Source of the DNA: Coenobita brevimanus | Lineage: Eukaryota; Arthropoda; Malacostraca; Decapoda; Coenobitidae | Reading direction: 5' to 3' | DNA: 64,000 bases | Assembly: GCA_032717465.1 (NCBI GenBank) | Contig: CM064632.1 | Location: 23,175,253-23,239,252, forward strand | Shown: piece after piece, positions 24,961 to 36,489 of the stretch | How the letters are laid out: every line of letters begins with the position of its first letter | How positions within the stretch are numbered: the stretch's first letter is position 1 | Made by a program: the position numbers and the translations under genes | The notes under the pieces: generated by a model | The model's input: only the letters and a program-made list of their open reading frames with translations | What the model was told of the DNA's origin: nothing | Database searches by the model: none

Positions 24961-25260
24961 CATCCCATCCATCCAATGCCAGACGCCACAATCCCGCACG
25001 GGGTGGCCATTTGACTCTGAGTTATTTGTTTTACAGGGAGGGGCACTAACCCTCCACCAACGCACATGACATGCAGGGAGCACGTATGATTTGGTTATGT
25101 GGTTACCACCCAGCGTTGTAATGGTTTCTTGGCATGCAGGAAACCATTAGGCTTGTCACTCAATGTAAAGCCACCTGTAACGGAAAGAAAAACATTAAGT
25201 AGTGACAGGAAAGATGGGAGAAATAGGAAGAGAGGAGGGCAGGCACAGAAAAAAAATGAT
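24961..25260 (-). mobile_element. Short RTE-partner repeat (SINE-like), copy 1
   Basis: About 285 bp, reading on the minus strand from 25260 to 24977, then a GGATGGATGGG tail. It matches 27479-27192 over its full length. Near its 3' end it holds GGAGGGTTAGTGCCCCTCCC and AAAACAAATAACT, matching the 5' leader of the RTE-like LINE (54251-54290). Its final ~32 bp (GGCCACCCC..CGGGATTG..GGCGTCTGGCA) match the LINE 3' terminus at 57420-57451. An internal stem AATGGTTTC/GAAACCATT sits at 25120-25128/25140-25148. No tRNA-like A/B boxes are obvious, so it may be an internally rearranged LINE derivative and not a tRNA SINE. Confidence 0.8.
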
Positions 25261-25565
25261 AAAGGCTAAGGAAGAAGTAGGCAACACTACATCAAGTGAG
25301 TACAGAATCTAAAAACGAAACTAATAAAATTAATGGACGAAATGTTAAGATTAACAATACCATGATGGAGATAATTCTAGTTCTGTATTTTTCTTAAAAC
25401 CAGATAACTTCAAAAGGATTAAGTGTTGTGGCCTGAGAGTGTTAATAGTGTCGCCATTAACCCTCGCCTTATCGGTACTACTTGGTATTTTGCTCCTGCT
25501 GACGTCAGGTGATTTTATTCAACCAAGAGGAAGTAATTGGTGCAGGTGTTGATACTGTCACCAGC

Positions 25566-25795
25566 AGCAGCAGCAGATGATGATGATGATGATAATGATG
25601 ATGATGATTGCAGTCATTGTTGGTGGTATGGATACAAATGATGATGATGTTGATTACCGTCGTTGTTGTTGATATGGGTGCAGATGATGATGATGGTGAT
25701 GATGATGATGGTTGCCGTCATTGTAGTTGGTATGGGTGCAGATTATGATGAAGATGATGATTGCCATCTTAATTGCTGATATGGGTGCTGACTAC

Positions 25796-25829
<34 letters not shown>

Positions 25830-25835
25830 ATATAG
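25566..25835. repeat. (ATG)n / (GAT)n trinucleotide-rich tract
   Basis: Several ATGATGATG runs are embedded in a ~110-bp degenerate unit containing GGTATGGGTGCAGAT and TTGCCGTCATTGT (about three copies from 25600). Confidence 0.85.
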
Positions 25836-26034
25836 TTACGGTAGTTTTGATAACAGGAACAGTGAAAGCAGCATCATGGTAGTAGCAGTGGCAATGGGTT
25901 GGTGGGATGGGAGGACTGGGTGCGGAAGTGGCGATAGCGACGTGTTAGGCTTCGTTTCCTCTTCATTTAGAACAATAATTGAATGGTGAGGCCTGGGATG
26001 AAGGGGTTAGGGTGGTGGTGGCGGCACGTGGGTG

Positions 26035-26187
26035 GGGAGTGGGCTGGGTGTAGGTGTGAGTGTAGGGGTGTGGGTGTAGGTGTGAATGTAGGGGTATGGG
26101 TGTAGGTCTGAGTGTAGGGGTGTGGGCGTAGGTGTGAGTGTAGGGGTGTGGGTGTAGGTGTGAGTGTAGGGGTGTGGGTGTAGGTGT
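26035..26187. repeat. 26-bp minisatellite, first block
   Basis: Units of the form GTGTAGGTGTGAGTGTAGGG plus GTGTGG. This is the same array as 26535-26900, separated by an insert. Confidence 0.9.
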
Positions 26188-26534
26188 TGTTACCAGAATA
26201 CAAGTCAGATGGGTGTGCCGAACGTCCAGTGCATTTTACACTACTTTATTCTGAACTAGATGTTAACAGATGTGCCCCGCCTGAGGCCTAAAATTGAACT
26301 GCAGGGTTAACCGGCGCGCATCTCTACCTCCTAGCTCCATAGACGTTGATCAGCAATAACTCCAATACGGCGCCAGATGACAGCATACATTCTGTCACGT
26401 AGACCACTAACGGTTTCACACTTACACGCTATTATATATACACTAATATTTACCTAACATTTATATAATGTTTGTAATATCCAGTTTACAGGATATCAGT
26501 CTGTTTTGTAAGAAATCATTAAATCATTTGTAAC
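26188..26534. mobile_element. ~345-bp insertion splitting the minisatellite
   Basis: Unique sequence interrupts the 26-bp array. It begins TGTTACCAG and ends GTAAC, giving an inverted GTTAC/GTAAC pair. No coding potential and no unambiguous target duplication are visible. A small solo LTR or a MITE are both possible. Confidence 0.45.
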
Positions 26535-26900
26535 GTGAGTGTAGGGGTGTGGATGTAGGTATGAGTGTAGGGGTGTGGGTGTAGGTATGAGTGTAGGGGT
26601 GTGGGTGAAGGTATGAATGTAGGGATGTGGATGTAGGTATGAGTGTAGGGGTGTGGATGTAGGTATGAGTGTAGGGGTGTGGATGTAGGTATGATTGTAG
26701 GGTTGTGGATGTAGGTATGAGTGTAGGGGTGTGGATGTAGGTATGATTGTAGGGGTGTGGGTGTAGGTATGAGTGTAGGGGTGTGGGTGTAGGTATGATT
26801 GTAGGGGTGTGGGTGTAGGTATGATTGTAGGGATGTGGGTGTAGGGGTGATTGTAGGGGTATGGGTGTAGGTATGAGTGTAAAGATGTGGGTATAAAGTC
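26535..26900. repeat. 26-bp minisatellite, second block
   Basis: About 14 units of RTGTAGGTATGAGTGTAGGG plus GTGTGG with R = A or G and occasional T for G. Because 26 is not a multiple of 3 all frames cycle through the same His/Pro/Thr-rich peptide, so the ORFs are artefacts. Confidence 0.92.
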
Positions 26901-27171
26901 GGTGCACTGGTGTAGTAATGTTGGTGCAAGGGTGATGGTGTAGGGACGAGGGTGTGATGTGGATCTAGAAATGTGGGTGTGGTGTGGGCTTGGCGTAGGT
27001 TTGGAGTGTGTATGTGATGTATGTGTTGCACACATCACACCCACTTAGTACTTGGGCCTGTTTGCCTAGAACGAGGTTGTGCTTTTGGGTAAGACATATT
27101 ACCGGGACACTAACGATCCAACCATCCTGTTTTAGAAAACGAACGAAAAGAAAAGAGGATTTCTCACCACT

Positions 27172-27479
27172 CTGTCTATCTATCTATCTATTGCCAGACG
27201 CCATAATCCCGTAAGGAGTGGCCATTTGACTTTGAGTTATTTGTTTTACAGGGAGGGGCACTAACCCTCCACCAACCCACTTGTTGACACGTAGGGAGCA
27301 TGTATGGTTTGGTTATTTGGTTACCACCCAGCTTTGTAAATGGTTTCTTAGCTTACAGGAAACCAGTTGGCTTGTCACTCAATGTAAAGCCACCTGTAAA
27401 GGAAAGAAATGCAATACGAAGTGACAGGAAAGATGGAATAAATAGGAAGAGAGGAGGGCAGGCACAGAAAAAGAATGAT
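27172..27479 (-). mobile_element. Short RTE-partner repeat (SINE-like), copy 2
   Basis: Full-length match to copy 1 at 24961-25260, minus strand. Its 3' terminus (27192) runs into a TAGATAGATAGATAGAC tail, close to the GTAGATAGTAGTAGATAGAC that follows the RTE-like LINE at 57452. The leader-like GGxGGAGGGTTAGTGCCCCT block and the terminal GGCGTCTGGCA are both kept. Confidence 0.8.
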
Positions 27480-27839
27480 CACTGCGGCATAATCGCTGGC
27501 AGAAAGAATAGAGGAAAAACCTCCTGCTTATTGGAGAAAATATTAAAATTATTTGGAAGACGAAAGAGGAAATGCTATATATCACATCTGGAGTTCTAAA
27601 AAATAAAAGCGTCCACACATCGTAAAAATGTTTTAAGGTATATTGGTATCTCACAAACGCCTTTGAGTCGACTTGGAAATAAACAGCATTGGTAGTTGAG
27701 ACCTGTAATGTTGTAATACGTATCATAAAGAAATTTACATGTGTACATAATGTTTTTACTATCGACTGTTTCTGTTGAGCAGTTATTATAAGAAACTGTG
27801 GCGCGGGTGTCGATCTAGGGAGAGAATAATGTATGAGGA

Positions 27840-28213
27840 GTGAAGGTGGGAGTGGCAGGAAAGGAATTTGGGGATAGTTAAGGTATTGGTAGCAGAGGGG
27901 GGGGGGTGTTTCTGGGTGTGGGAGTGGGGATGTGAGTGAGGATAGGATAGGAATGGGAAGTGAGGGGGGCTAACAGAAGAAGGTGAGAGGGGTAGGTGAG
28001 GAAAGGAAATGGATAGAAGTGGGCGGGGGTTGGAAAGGAAGGTGAGGGATAGGAGAGGAAAGCGAGAGGATAGCGAGGTGAGTGAAGGGGATAGGGGAGG
28101 AAGGTGACGGGGGGGGGGGAGTGAGAATGAGGGAGTAATGAAGCATAAAGAGGGAGCTGGAGAAGAAAGTGAAGGAGTGAGAGAATTGGAAGAGGGGTAG
28201 AGAGGAAAGTGAG
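27840..28213. repeat. Purine-rich degenerate tract, left part
   Basis: G/A-rich imperfect units like GGATAGGAGAGGAAGGTGAGGG. It continues beyond the solo LTR at 29157-29700, so the LTR inserted into it. Confidence 0.7.
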
Positions 28214-29156
28214 GAAGGTTTCACGAGTCAGCTAGTGACATTGGCTTTTGTGGGAAACCGCGAACTCTAGTGGAATCCCAGTTATCGTTCAGTTAACCGC
28301 TCATTCGGTCGGGAGTCTTTTCAAATCAATTTTTCACTGTCATAAGTGATCGTCTTTGTGCAAGACATTTGCGCTCCCGCTGAGCGATTTGTTTTGGGCG
28401 CGTTTCGCTCATTCTAACCGTTAGAAATGCGGCCATAGCGCTCCCTTCTTTCCCACGAGTTAGTCAGTCAAGATTCGAGCGCCACAGAGGCAGGTTGTGT
28501 GTGGCAGTGTTCTTCCTCAGTGACGACACCCAGTCATCCGCTTGGTCCACTCTCTAACCAGTATTTCCTTTTCGTATTTTCCTAGGTTTAAGAGTTTAGC
28601 TTCTGAGTGAGCGAGTGAGTGCGATCTCTTTATTTTGAATTCATTTTGAAATGTAACGTTAAATTTATTTCTTTGTAATCAATAAATTTAACGGTTCTTT
28701 TTCTCGAGCTTAATGTAATTGTAAACTCGTGTTTCATTTCTCCATACTAAGCTTATTTCTCTATTAGCTCCTAGCTTGCATAAACGCCTTGCTATTCATA
28801 ACAGGTACTTAGGCCAGTCTTGTTGTATTAAGCTTAAAATCCGTTGTGCCTTTTAGGAGTTAACGCATCAGCAAGAACCTGATATCGTTAATAGTATTAG
28901 TTATTTATTGTCAGGGGTGAAGTCACTTTCTCCAGAGGCTAACGGTACTAATAAACAGCAATTGTGATTAATTATAGTCTCTGCTGTGTACTGTCGAGAA
29001 AGTTTATAAATTCTCGTTCTGAGAGAATCGGCGAAGCAAGCCGGCATAAAGTAATCATTGCTTGATTTAGCAAGACAATTCTTGTTCCTGGTGTTCAGTA
29101 TTATTGAGAATTATCTTTTAATATTGCATTTATCTTAAAAACCCCGTGACAGAAGG
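28214..29156 (+). mobile_element. Solo LTR with 5-bp target duplication
   Basis: The LTR spans 28219-29151, begins TTTCACG (TG altered to TT) and ends CCCCGTGACA. GAAGG is duplicated at 28214-28218 and 29152-29156. It is related to the 12251 LTR: long stretches of the 3' two thirds align (for example TTTATTGTCAGGGGTGAAGT and TTTCTCCAGAGGCTAAC), while U3 is more diverged. A solo LTR arises by LTR-LTR recombination. Inr TCAGTC (A+1 at 28466) and GGTTG at +28 are preserved. Confidence 0.92.
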
Positions 29157-29700
29157 AAGATAACGAAGGTAACGAGAGAATTGCGAGGGAGGTAGAGAGG
29201 AAAGTGAGGGGATAGGAGAGGAAGGTGAGGGAAAGTAGGACAGTAAAATGAGGGCGGGAGGGGAGGAAAGTGAGAGGGAGTAGCAGAGAAAGGTACTGGA
29301 AAGAAGGAAAGGAATGTGACGGGTGTATAGAGGATGGAAAGGAGTGATAGAAGAAAGTGTGGTGTAGGTTTTAGGGAGCTGAGTGAAGGTGGCGTAGGAG
29401 GAGTGAAAAATGAGTAAGGCAAAGAGGAAAGAGAGGATGGTGACAGAGAGTGGGCGTAGGTTTTGGGATGGTGAGAGAAGGAGCAGTGGGAGGGTGAAGG
29501 AGAGAGATGTAGGACAGAAATATGAGGAAGGTTGGAGATGGAATGGGAGGGAGTAGAGAAAAGAGATAACGAGAGGAAGCGGATGGTGAGAATAGTCGGA
29601 GAGGAAAGGTCAGGATGGCAGCGAAGGAAAGGGAACGTGAGGATTTGGATGAGGAAGGTGATATATGAGAGAAAAAATGAAATTCCTTAGGGAGAAGGTT

Positions 29701-29744
<44 letters not shown>
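29157..29744. repeat. Purine-rich tract, right part, ending in (GA)n
   Basis: Continuation of the tract interrupted by the solo LTR, with a perfect GA run at 29703-29744. From 29745 to 30310 nothing is recognised apart from a motif copy near 29798 (GCGATTTTATTCAGCTTGGG). Confidence 0.7.
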
Positions 29745-29745
<1 letters not shown>

Positions 29746-30312
29746 ACCTGTTCATAGTTGAGTTTAATCACTTCAAAACAAGGACGAAGTTTTTAAGCGA
29801 TTTTATTCAGCTTGGGAACTTGAAAGGTTAGATTAAGCTTCGTCAACACCTTCATTGGTAGAGGTCCTTCTTATTTAAAAAAAAAAAAATGATGGTAATA
29901 AGAACTAAATCCACTTATTGAACATGTTTAAAAAGTGAAATATGTTTTGGGAAAAGGTTACACCAAATAGAAACAAAAAATAGCTGACCAGACTTTTGAA
30001 TAATAGAATTCCTACCTCATGATTTATTTGTATGAAAAAAGTCAGGAGTTACATCGTATAAACTATAAAGGCATGAAAAAATGGAAAACCTGGCGTAGTG
30101 AAAATTGCAGCGTTGTGTTTTAGGCTTTGTGTTTGATGTATGTGTTAAATTGGCACCTGGCAGCTTATGATGTAAATATTTTTATGTGGCATTTGTGCAG
30201 TGTTAACAAGGAAATGTACAAATTGTTTAGCATGTAGATTTAGTATTTATTCTGCACCACTTGTTTTTCCTCATGTCTAGAGAGAAGAAGAGACTTTTCG
30301 AACTAGAGGGCT

Positions 30313-32450
30313 TTGATTCAGCATTCATTAACCTCGTCCAGCAAGGATAAACCAGACCAAGGCTTGTTTTCTCGTCAGTTAAGGAAGTTCCCTAACACAT
30401 CTTCTTTAGAAAGCCTTGGTTTAATCACGCTTGTTCTAACGCTATCCGCAACAGGGAGAGGGCCTAAAGGTACCGGAGCCAACCCATCCCTGAATCACAT
30501 CTTTTTTATGTTTGCCCGGAATCGTGCTAAATCTGTTCTTCGCCTTGCTAAAAATAATTTCATCCGTATTAAATGCTCTCAACTCTCCAACTTTATTTCT
30601 TCCCGCTTCTTGTGGCATCTTGCCAAAAACCTTTCTAACAATTTTACCTCATCATCCTTCCCTCCTCTTTTCTACTCTGATGGGTCTGTAGTTATTTCAT
30701 CTACTGATAAAGTAGATCTCTTAGCTCAGACTTTCTCCTCCAATTCCACCTTAGATGAATCCGGTGCTGTTCCTCCCTCACTTCAACTCTCTGACTTTCT
30801 CATGGCTGACATTAAAATTTCTTCAGCTGATGTATTTTCTGCCATCACTGGCCTCAATACTAACAAGGCATATGGGCCTGATGGAGTCCCTCCTGTTGTC
30901 TTCAAGAACTGTGTTTCAGTGCTTACACCCTGCCTAGGTAAACTCTTTCGCCTTTGTCTTTCAACTTGTACCTTTCCTTCTTGCTGGAAGTTTGCTCCCA
31001 TTCAGCCAGTCCCAAAGAAAGGTGACCATTCCCAACCCTCTAACTATCGTCCAATTGCTTTAACATCCTGTGTCTCAACAGTTTGTGAGTCTATTCGTAA
31101 CAGAAAAATTTTAAAGCATCTTTCCTATTAAAACCTTTCTGATCGTCAGTATGGGTTCCGTCAGGGACGCTCCACTGGCGATCTTCTCACCTACCTTTCA
31201 GACACCTGGTCATCCTCCTTTCGGGACTTTGGCGAAAGCTTTACCATTGCACTTGACATCTCAAAGGCTTTCGATCGAGTCTGGCATAAATCTTTAATTT
31301 CCAAACTGCCCTCTTACGGTTTCAATCCTTGTATCTGTGCCTTCATCTATTGTTTCCTTTCTGGTCGTTCTATAGCTGCTGTTGTAGACGGCCATCGTTC
31401 TTCTTGATCTATCAACAGTGGTGTTCCTCAAGGCTCTGTCCTATCACCAACTCTCTTCCTTTTATTCATCAACGATCTTCTAAGCAATACATCTAATCCT
31501 ACCCACTCGTATGCTGATGATTCCACCCTTCACCTTTCCATTCGGTTCCCGCGACGCCGATCTCAGCAGTTAGTTCAACAAACAAGGGTTGAGGCTATGG
31601 CACACCTAATGTCTGACTTGGCTCGTATCTCTGACTGGGGTAAAAATAATCTTGTTGTTTTTAATGCATCAAAGACTCAGTTTCTACACCTATCAACCCG
31701 TCAAAATTTTCCACAGGAGTACCCACTGATGTTTAATAATATCCAACTCAATCCTGCATCATTCTTGAACATGCTTGGGGTTTCATTCACACGGGACTTA
31801 TCTTGGAAAGTTCATATTGCATCTCTTGTGATATCTGCTTTCAAGAGTTTAGGTGTGCTAAGCCGACCTCGTTCCTTCTTTACCCCTGCACAGTTGTTGA
31901 CTTTACACACGGGTTTTATCCGCCCCTGTTTAGAGTACAATTCTTATGTGCGGGGATGCCTCCCATATACAGCTTTTCTCAGTAGGGTGGAGTCAAAGGC
32001 TATTAGTCTCATCAACTCTCCTCCTCTTACTGGCTCCCTTCAACCTTTGTCTCTTTGCCGCACTGTTGCATCTTTATCTCTTTTCTATCGCTACTTCAAT
32101 GGTCAATGCTCCTCTGTACTTTCTGCTTGCATCCCTCCACCTCTACGGCGGGCGCGTAGCACCCGTCTAGCAACAAACTCTCATCCGTTTGCTGTCCAAC
32201 TGTCTAATGCAAGAGTTAACCGTTACTCCCAGTCCTTCATTTATGCAACAGGTCAACTCTGGAACTGTCTCCCTCTGTCTGCATTTCCTACTTCCTATTA
32301 TCTCCAGTCTTTCAAACGCAGTGTGTCCAGGCATCTCTAAATGAAAGGATCTTGAATCTGGCTCTCTTTTGTATCGCTTTTGATTTTTTTCTTGGAAGGA
32401 ACGTTCATGCGGACTCAGCCTTTGGTTCCTTTTTCCTCGAATAAAAAAAG
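30313..32450 (+). pseudogene. Jockey-like LINE reverse transcriptase, truncated and with stops
   Basis: A 5'-truncated non-LTR retrotransposon copy. Homology to the minus-strand copy at 38.5-41.1 kb begins near 30413, with a frameshift before about 30500. It then stays in one frame to the stop at 32340. The RT domain has NKAYGPDGVPP, NYRPIALTS, DISKAFDRVWH, SGVPQGSVLSPTLF and the catalytic YADD at 31510-31521. The C-terminal end has RPCLEYNSYV and NRYSQSFIYATGQLWNCLP. Two in-frame stops occur (TAA 31129-31131, TGA 31405-31407). The endonuclease is missing. The 3' UTR runs to about 32440 and matches the other copy, including CTCAGCCTTTGGTTCCTT. Jockey assignment is from sequence memory; CR1-group is the alternative. 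Confidence 0.9.
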
Positions 32451-32952
32451 CTATTTACTTTTGGATGACGATGGTTAATATCCTTGTGTATGTTGCATAT
32501 ACAGAACATGGCGATAATGGAATGATTTGTGTTACACAGAAGACAACAGTAAATTGTAATAAAGAAAATACATCACCTGGGAAAAGGTGTTAAGGAGTTT
32601 CCTCAACAGATGAGAATACGAGCCGAAGATTTAATCGTACTGAAAGGCTAAGAAGGACGCGTTGTGGCTGACGTTCATATTCGTACCTAGGACTGTGCTG
32701 TGTTATGTTGATATTCATACCTAGAATTGTGCTGTTTTAACGACGAAATATACTGACTGTCTTACAGATAGCTTCAGTAGACTTCTCATTCTTAAACACC
32801 TAGCCTTTTCATTGCTCTTTTATTTACTGTCGTCTTACGTAGTTCATTCTTGCCATCTTTGGATGATTATGGTTGAGAAGAAAATTTTAAAACTTGAGAG
32901 GTTTAATAGAGCTGTAGTTAATCCTCGTACCTCTAGAAGTCCACCGTAAGCA

Positions 32953-32968
32953 GAATAAAATCGTCTGA
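32953..32968 (-). repeat. Dispersed motif, reverse copy GAATAAAATCGTCTG
   Basis: Perfect reverse copy of CAGACGATTTTATTC. The rest of 32450-33060 shows no recognisable feature. Confidence 0.6.
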
Positions 32969-33059
32969 AGGTAGCAGGAACAAACCCAAACAAAATTGTA
33001 ATCGTATGGAAATGTTTACCAGGACACCTGGCGATTGAGTTGTTAATTTTCATACCTGC

Positions 33060-33745
33060 TGTGATTAGTAGTTATCAACCCGCCTGAAGGTTAACAGGAC
33101 ATGAGGGAACGGTATGGGGGTTTAAAGGAGTGGGCATGGGGATTAAAGGGAAGACGTGGGGGTCTAAGAGGAAGTATAGGGGTTTAAAGAGAAGACATAG
33201 AGTTTAAAGGGAAGGCCTAAGGGTTTAAAGGGAGGGCATAGGAGTGGGGAAGGCATAGGGATGGAGAAGACATGAAGGGAAGGCATAGAGGTTTAAAGGA
33301 GAAGCATGAAGGGAAGGCATAGGGGTTCAAAGGAGAGGCATGACGGGAAAGCATAGGGGTTTAAAGGAGAGGCATTAAGGGGAGGCATACAGGAAAGGCA
33401 TGAAAGGAAAGCGTTGGGTTTTAAAGGAGACGCATGAAGGGCACGCATAGAGGTTTAAAGGGGAGGGTATGAAGGGAAGGCGTAGAGGTTCAAAGGGGAG
33501 AGTATGAAGGGAAGACATAGGACTTTTAAGGGGAGGGTATGAAGGGAAGGCGTAGGGGATCAAAGGGGACGATATGAAGGGAAGGCATAGAGGTTTAAAG
33601 GAGAGGGAATGAAGGGAAGGCACAGGGGTTTGAAGGCGAGGGTATGAAGGGAAGGCATAGGGGTTTAAAGAGGGGGTATGAAGGGAAGGCGTAGGGGTTT
33701 AAAAGGGAGGTAATGAAGGGAAGGCGTGTGCAGAAGGGGGCTGTG
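33060..33745 (+). repeat. ~35-bp purine-rich minisatellite
   Basis: Imperfect units of GAAGGGAAGGCATAGGGG plus TTTAAAGGGGAGGGTAT, about 15-18 copies, some with insertions. The unit matches the sequence following the dispersed motif elsewhere (GAAGGGTTTAAAGGAGAG at 36380 and GGGCATGAAGGGAA near 34560), so it looks like local amplification of that module. Confidence 0.85.
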
Positions 33746-33772
33746 GCATAATTTGTATATAACTTACTATTT

Positions 33773-34274
33773 CCAGACGATTTTATTAAGCATAAGGAAG
33801 ACTTTTGGGATTCGAGGGGTTGAGGTATAGCCTCCATTAACCCCCTCCCAACGACACGTTTCCTGTATGTTTAGTGGAATCGTCTCGTACCAGGAAATGG
33901 AGGTCAGTTTATAACATTTTTTTATTTTTAATTTTTTAATCTGCTTGCGGGAGGACATAAAGGAGAAATTGAAGGGAAGAAGGGTGAATTGACATTTTTT
34001 TTCTTGCGCTGTCCAGGGAACTTTATTTTCGAGTAACAACAAAACACGTCATCGTACTGAGAAGATTTATATTTTACATCATTCATGCTAACGCCAGACG
34101 ATTTTATACCACCCCGGGAAGGGGTTTGAAAAGAAGGAAGTTGGAGGGAACGTAGACAGGTTAGGCCCTTTTTTTTTTTCTTAAATACATTCTTCTTGTG
34201 TGCAGACGATTATACACTGCCCCCTGAAGGTCTGTAGGGGAAGGAAGTAAAGAAAACGTGTGGGAGAAGGGGCC

Positions 34275-34310
<36 letters not shown>

Positions 34311-36480
34311 CTCTGACGGTTTCATCCAGTGCCTGAAGGACTTAACCAATTCACCCCAACGACTTATTTTCCTAATCTTACTATCAGACGATTTTATTCA
34401 TTTATTAAGCCACTCTAACCCTGAACAAGTTTATTTCGGCTGCATTTAACCCACACACCCTCCGTTCCAAAAATGCCCCCTAAGGTAAATAAAACTGTCT
34501 GAGAATACCATGAACATTTTGAAAAAGCTCACGTACTTAGACAAAGGCGTTAAGGGAGGGGGCATGAAGGGAAAAGTCAAATAGAAGGGACGATGGGGTG
34601 GGGTACTCAGATAAATTTATGATCCTCTCCTCGTAATTTAGATTCGTCTTCATGGGAAGATCAAAGAAAGAAGAGTGCAGAATGTTTCCAAGACCCTTAT
34701 TCTCGTTGATTGTGGATGCTTCCTAATATCTCTTCCTTGGCGAATTATTTTGCTCATTACACCTTGCCGTCCGCTTCTGTGTTGCTTAAATCATTCCAGC
34801 ATCACCATACTATGCCTAAATAACGTGCAAAATGATAGTACCTAGCCGTATCCAAAGCATAATCGGTAAGGAAAATGTATTAGGGAGCTTCTTTAACCGC
34901 CGAGAATGCGAGACCAAGTCTCGATTTATTCTTACAAAAGCTAATCTTAGTTACGGGAAGATACGGGAGGAGAAATTGCCGTAGGTTGTGACTGTTTCAG
35001 CAGGAAGGACGCGGGAAGGAAGTCTTGCCATGTCTTCAGTTCTACCTGAAAAAAAAAAAAAATAATAATAAATCGAAGTTACGAGAGAAAGCAGATTGTA
35101 AATATGCTCAAGCATCCCGCCTCTGATGTCTAAAGGCCCTGATAAGAATTAATACTGTATGTAAAAGGCTGGGCGACACCTTCATTACTGTGTTCTAACT
35201 AGCTAATGGCGATTTTACTTAACTCAGGAGAGACGGTTGAACTTGAGGAGTTAGATTTACCATTTACTAACCTTTCGAGTGGAAAAATTCTACATTAAGT
35301 TGAATAAAATGGCATGGGATTTTATTTTTACTTGAACTTGGCCATCGTGAAGGCTGAGTTTTGGCGAAAGGATCATGCTAGAGTATGATGCTAGTCACCA
35401 ACACGTGTCATGGAAGGGATGTAGAGCCATAGTATTGTCTTTTTTCTGCCACAGAGTTTCGTGAAATGAGCTGCAAATGCACAAAAATCTGGGTCAAGTT
35501 CATGTGAAAGGATAATTGTATCTAGGGGCCATCTTTACTTGATTGTTGATATGTCTGGATATCTAAGTACAGGTAAGGGCACTTTTTTTTTTGTTTTTAT
35601 GTTTGACGCTATATTCAGATGTTACCACAGAGATTTATTCTCAATACTGATGATAAAATTATCTGTTGGTAGCTTCACTAAATGGGAGAAATAGTAGTTG
35701 TAATGTTGCTGTCTAAAGAAGCGCGCATGTAATGTGGGAAGGACCGTGATGTCTTTTTCCCTCTCAACAGATTGGGCAAAGTGTGTTCTTTTTCTAGGAC
35801 GAGGAGGAAAAGGATGAGGAAATGACCCTAATAGAAAGCATTGCCTAGTAACCGGGAGCGTTCAGGAACGGGTTTAGGACTGACTATTGTATTGCTATGG
35901 AAATATGTGAGGGCTAACGTTTATGCTTATTGTGATACTCTAGGTTTCATTCAAGCATGTATTGTACTATGGAGTGGGCTACCCAGTTGTGGTGTACTTG
36001 TTTTTTTTCTTAGTCTCTTCAGGCAATAGTACTCTGATGATGGAGGGAATTCAAGATGTTAAGGAAGAGAGCCTGAAGGGAGGACGTGGGCAGGAGGGTC
36101 CATGATATCTCAATGGTGGGAGTAGAATTAATGAGCTAAAAGCTGGGCGGTTTCTATTTTACCGTATTTTCTGCCTAAAGATAATTTTATGCAGTAGGGA
36201 GATTAATCGACTTTGAAGGGCTAAATACAGCCTCGTCCAACTCCTTTACTATTATGGGTTCACTTAAGCTGAATGATATAGTGTGGTAGTGGCACTAATA
36301 CCTTCCAAAATTCGTCACCATAGTTAGCGAATATATAGATAACTTTTTTTCTTCTATCGCCAGATGATTTTATCCTGTCGCCTGAAGGGTTTAAAGGAGA
36401 GAGAATGAGGGGAAGACGTGATCAGAGGTGGTGGTGATGTCTCTCGGGGTCGAGGAGAGTTAAAGTGTAAAAGGTTGGGT
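33773..36480 (+). repeat. Cluster of diverged dispersed modules with GCCAGACGATTTTATTC
   Basis: Motif copies lie at 33773-33788, 34093-34108, 34203-34214 (weak), 34385-34400, 34486-34502 (reverse), 35205 (weak) and 36359-36375. Downstream of several are CCTGAAGGxxTTAAAGG, GGGAAGACGTGGxCAG and, further on, GTAAAAGGxTGGGxGGC (near 35160, 36145 and 36466). The whole region looks like diverged copies of one module of a few hundred bases. No gene is visible. (TG)n lies at 34278-34307. Confidence 0.55.
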
Positions 36481-36489
36481 GGCTCCCCC

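Noticed and set aside
26496..27044. His/Pro/Thr-rich minus-strand ORFs
   Set aside because: 26-bp minisatellite gives the same peptide in all frames.
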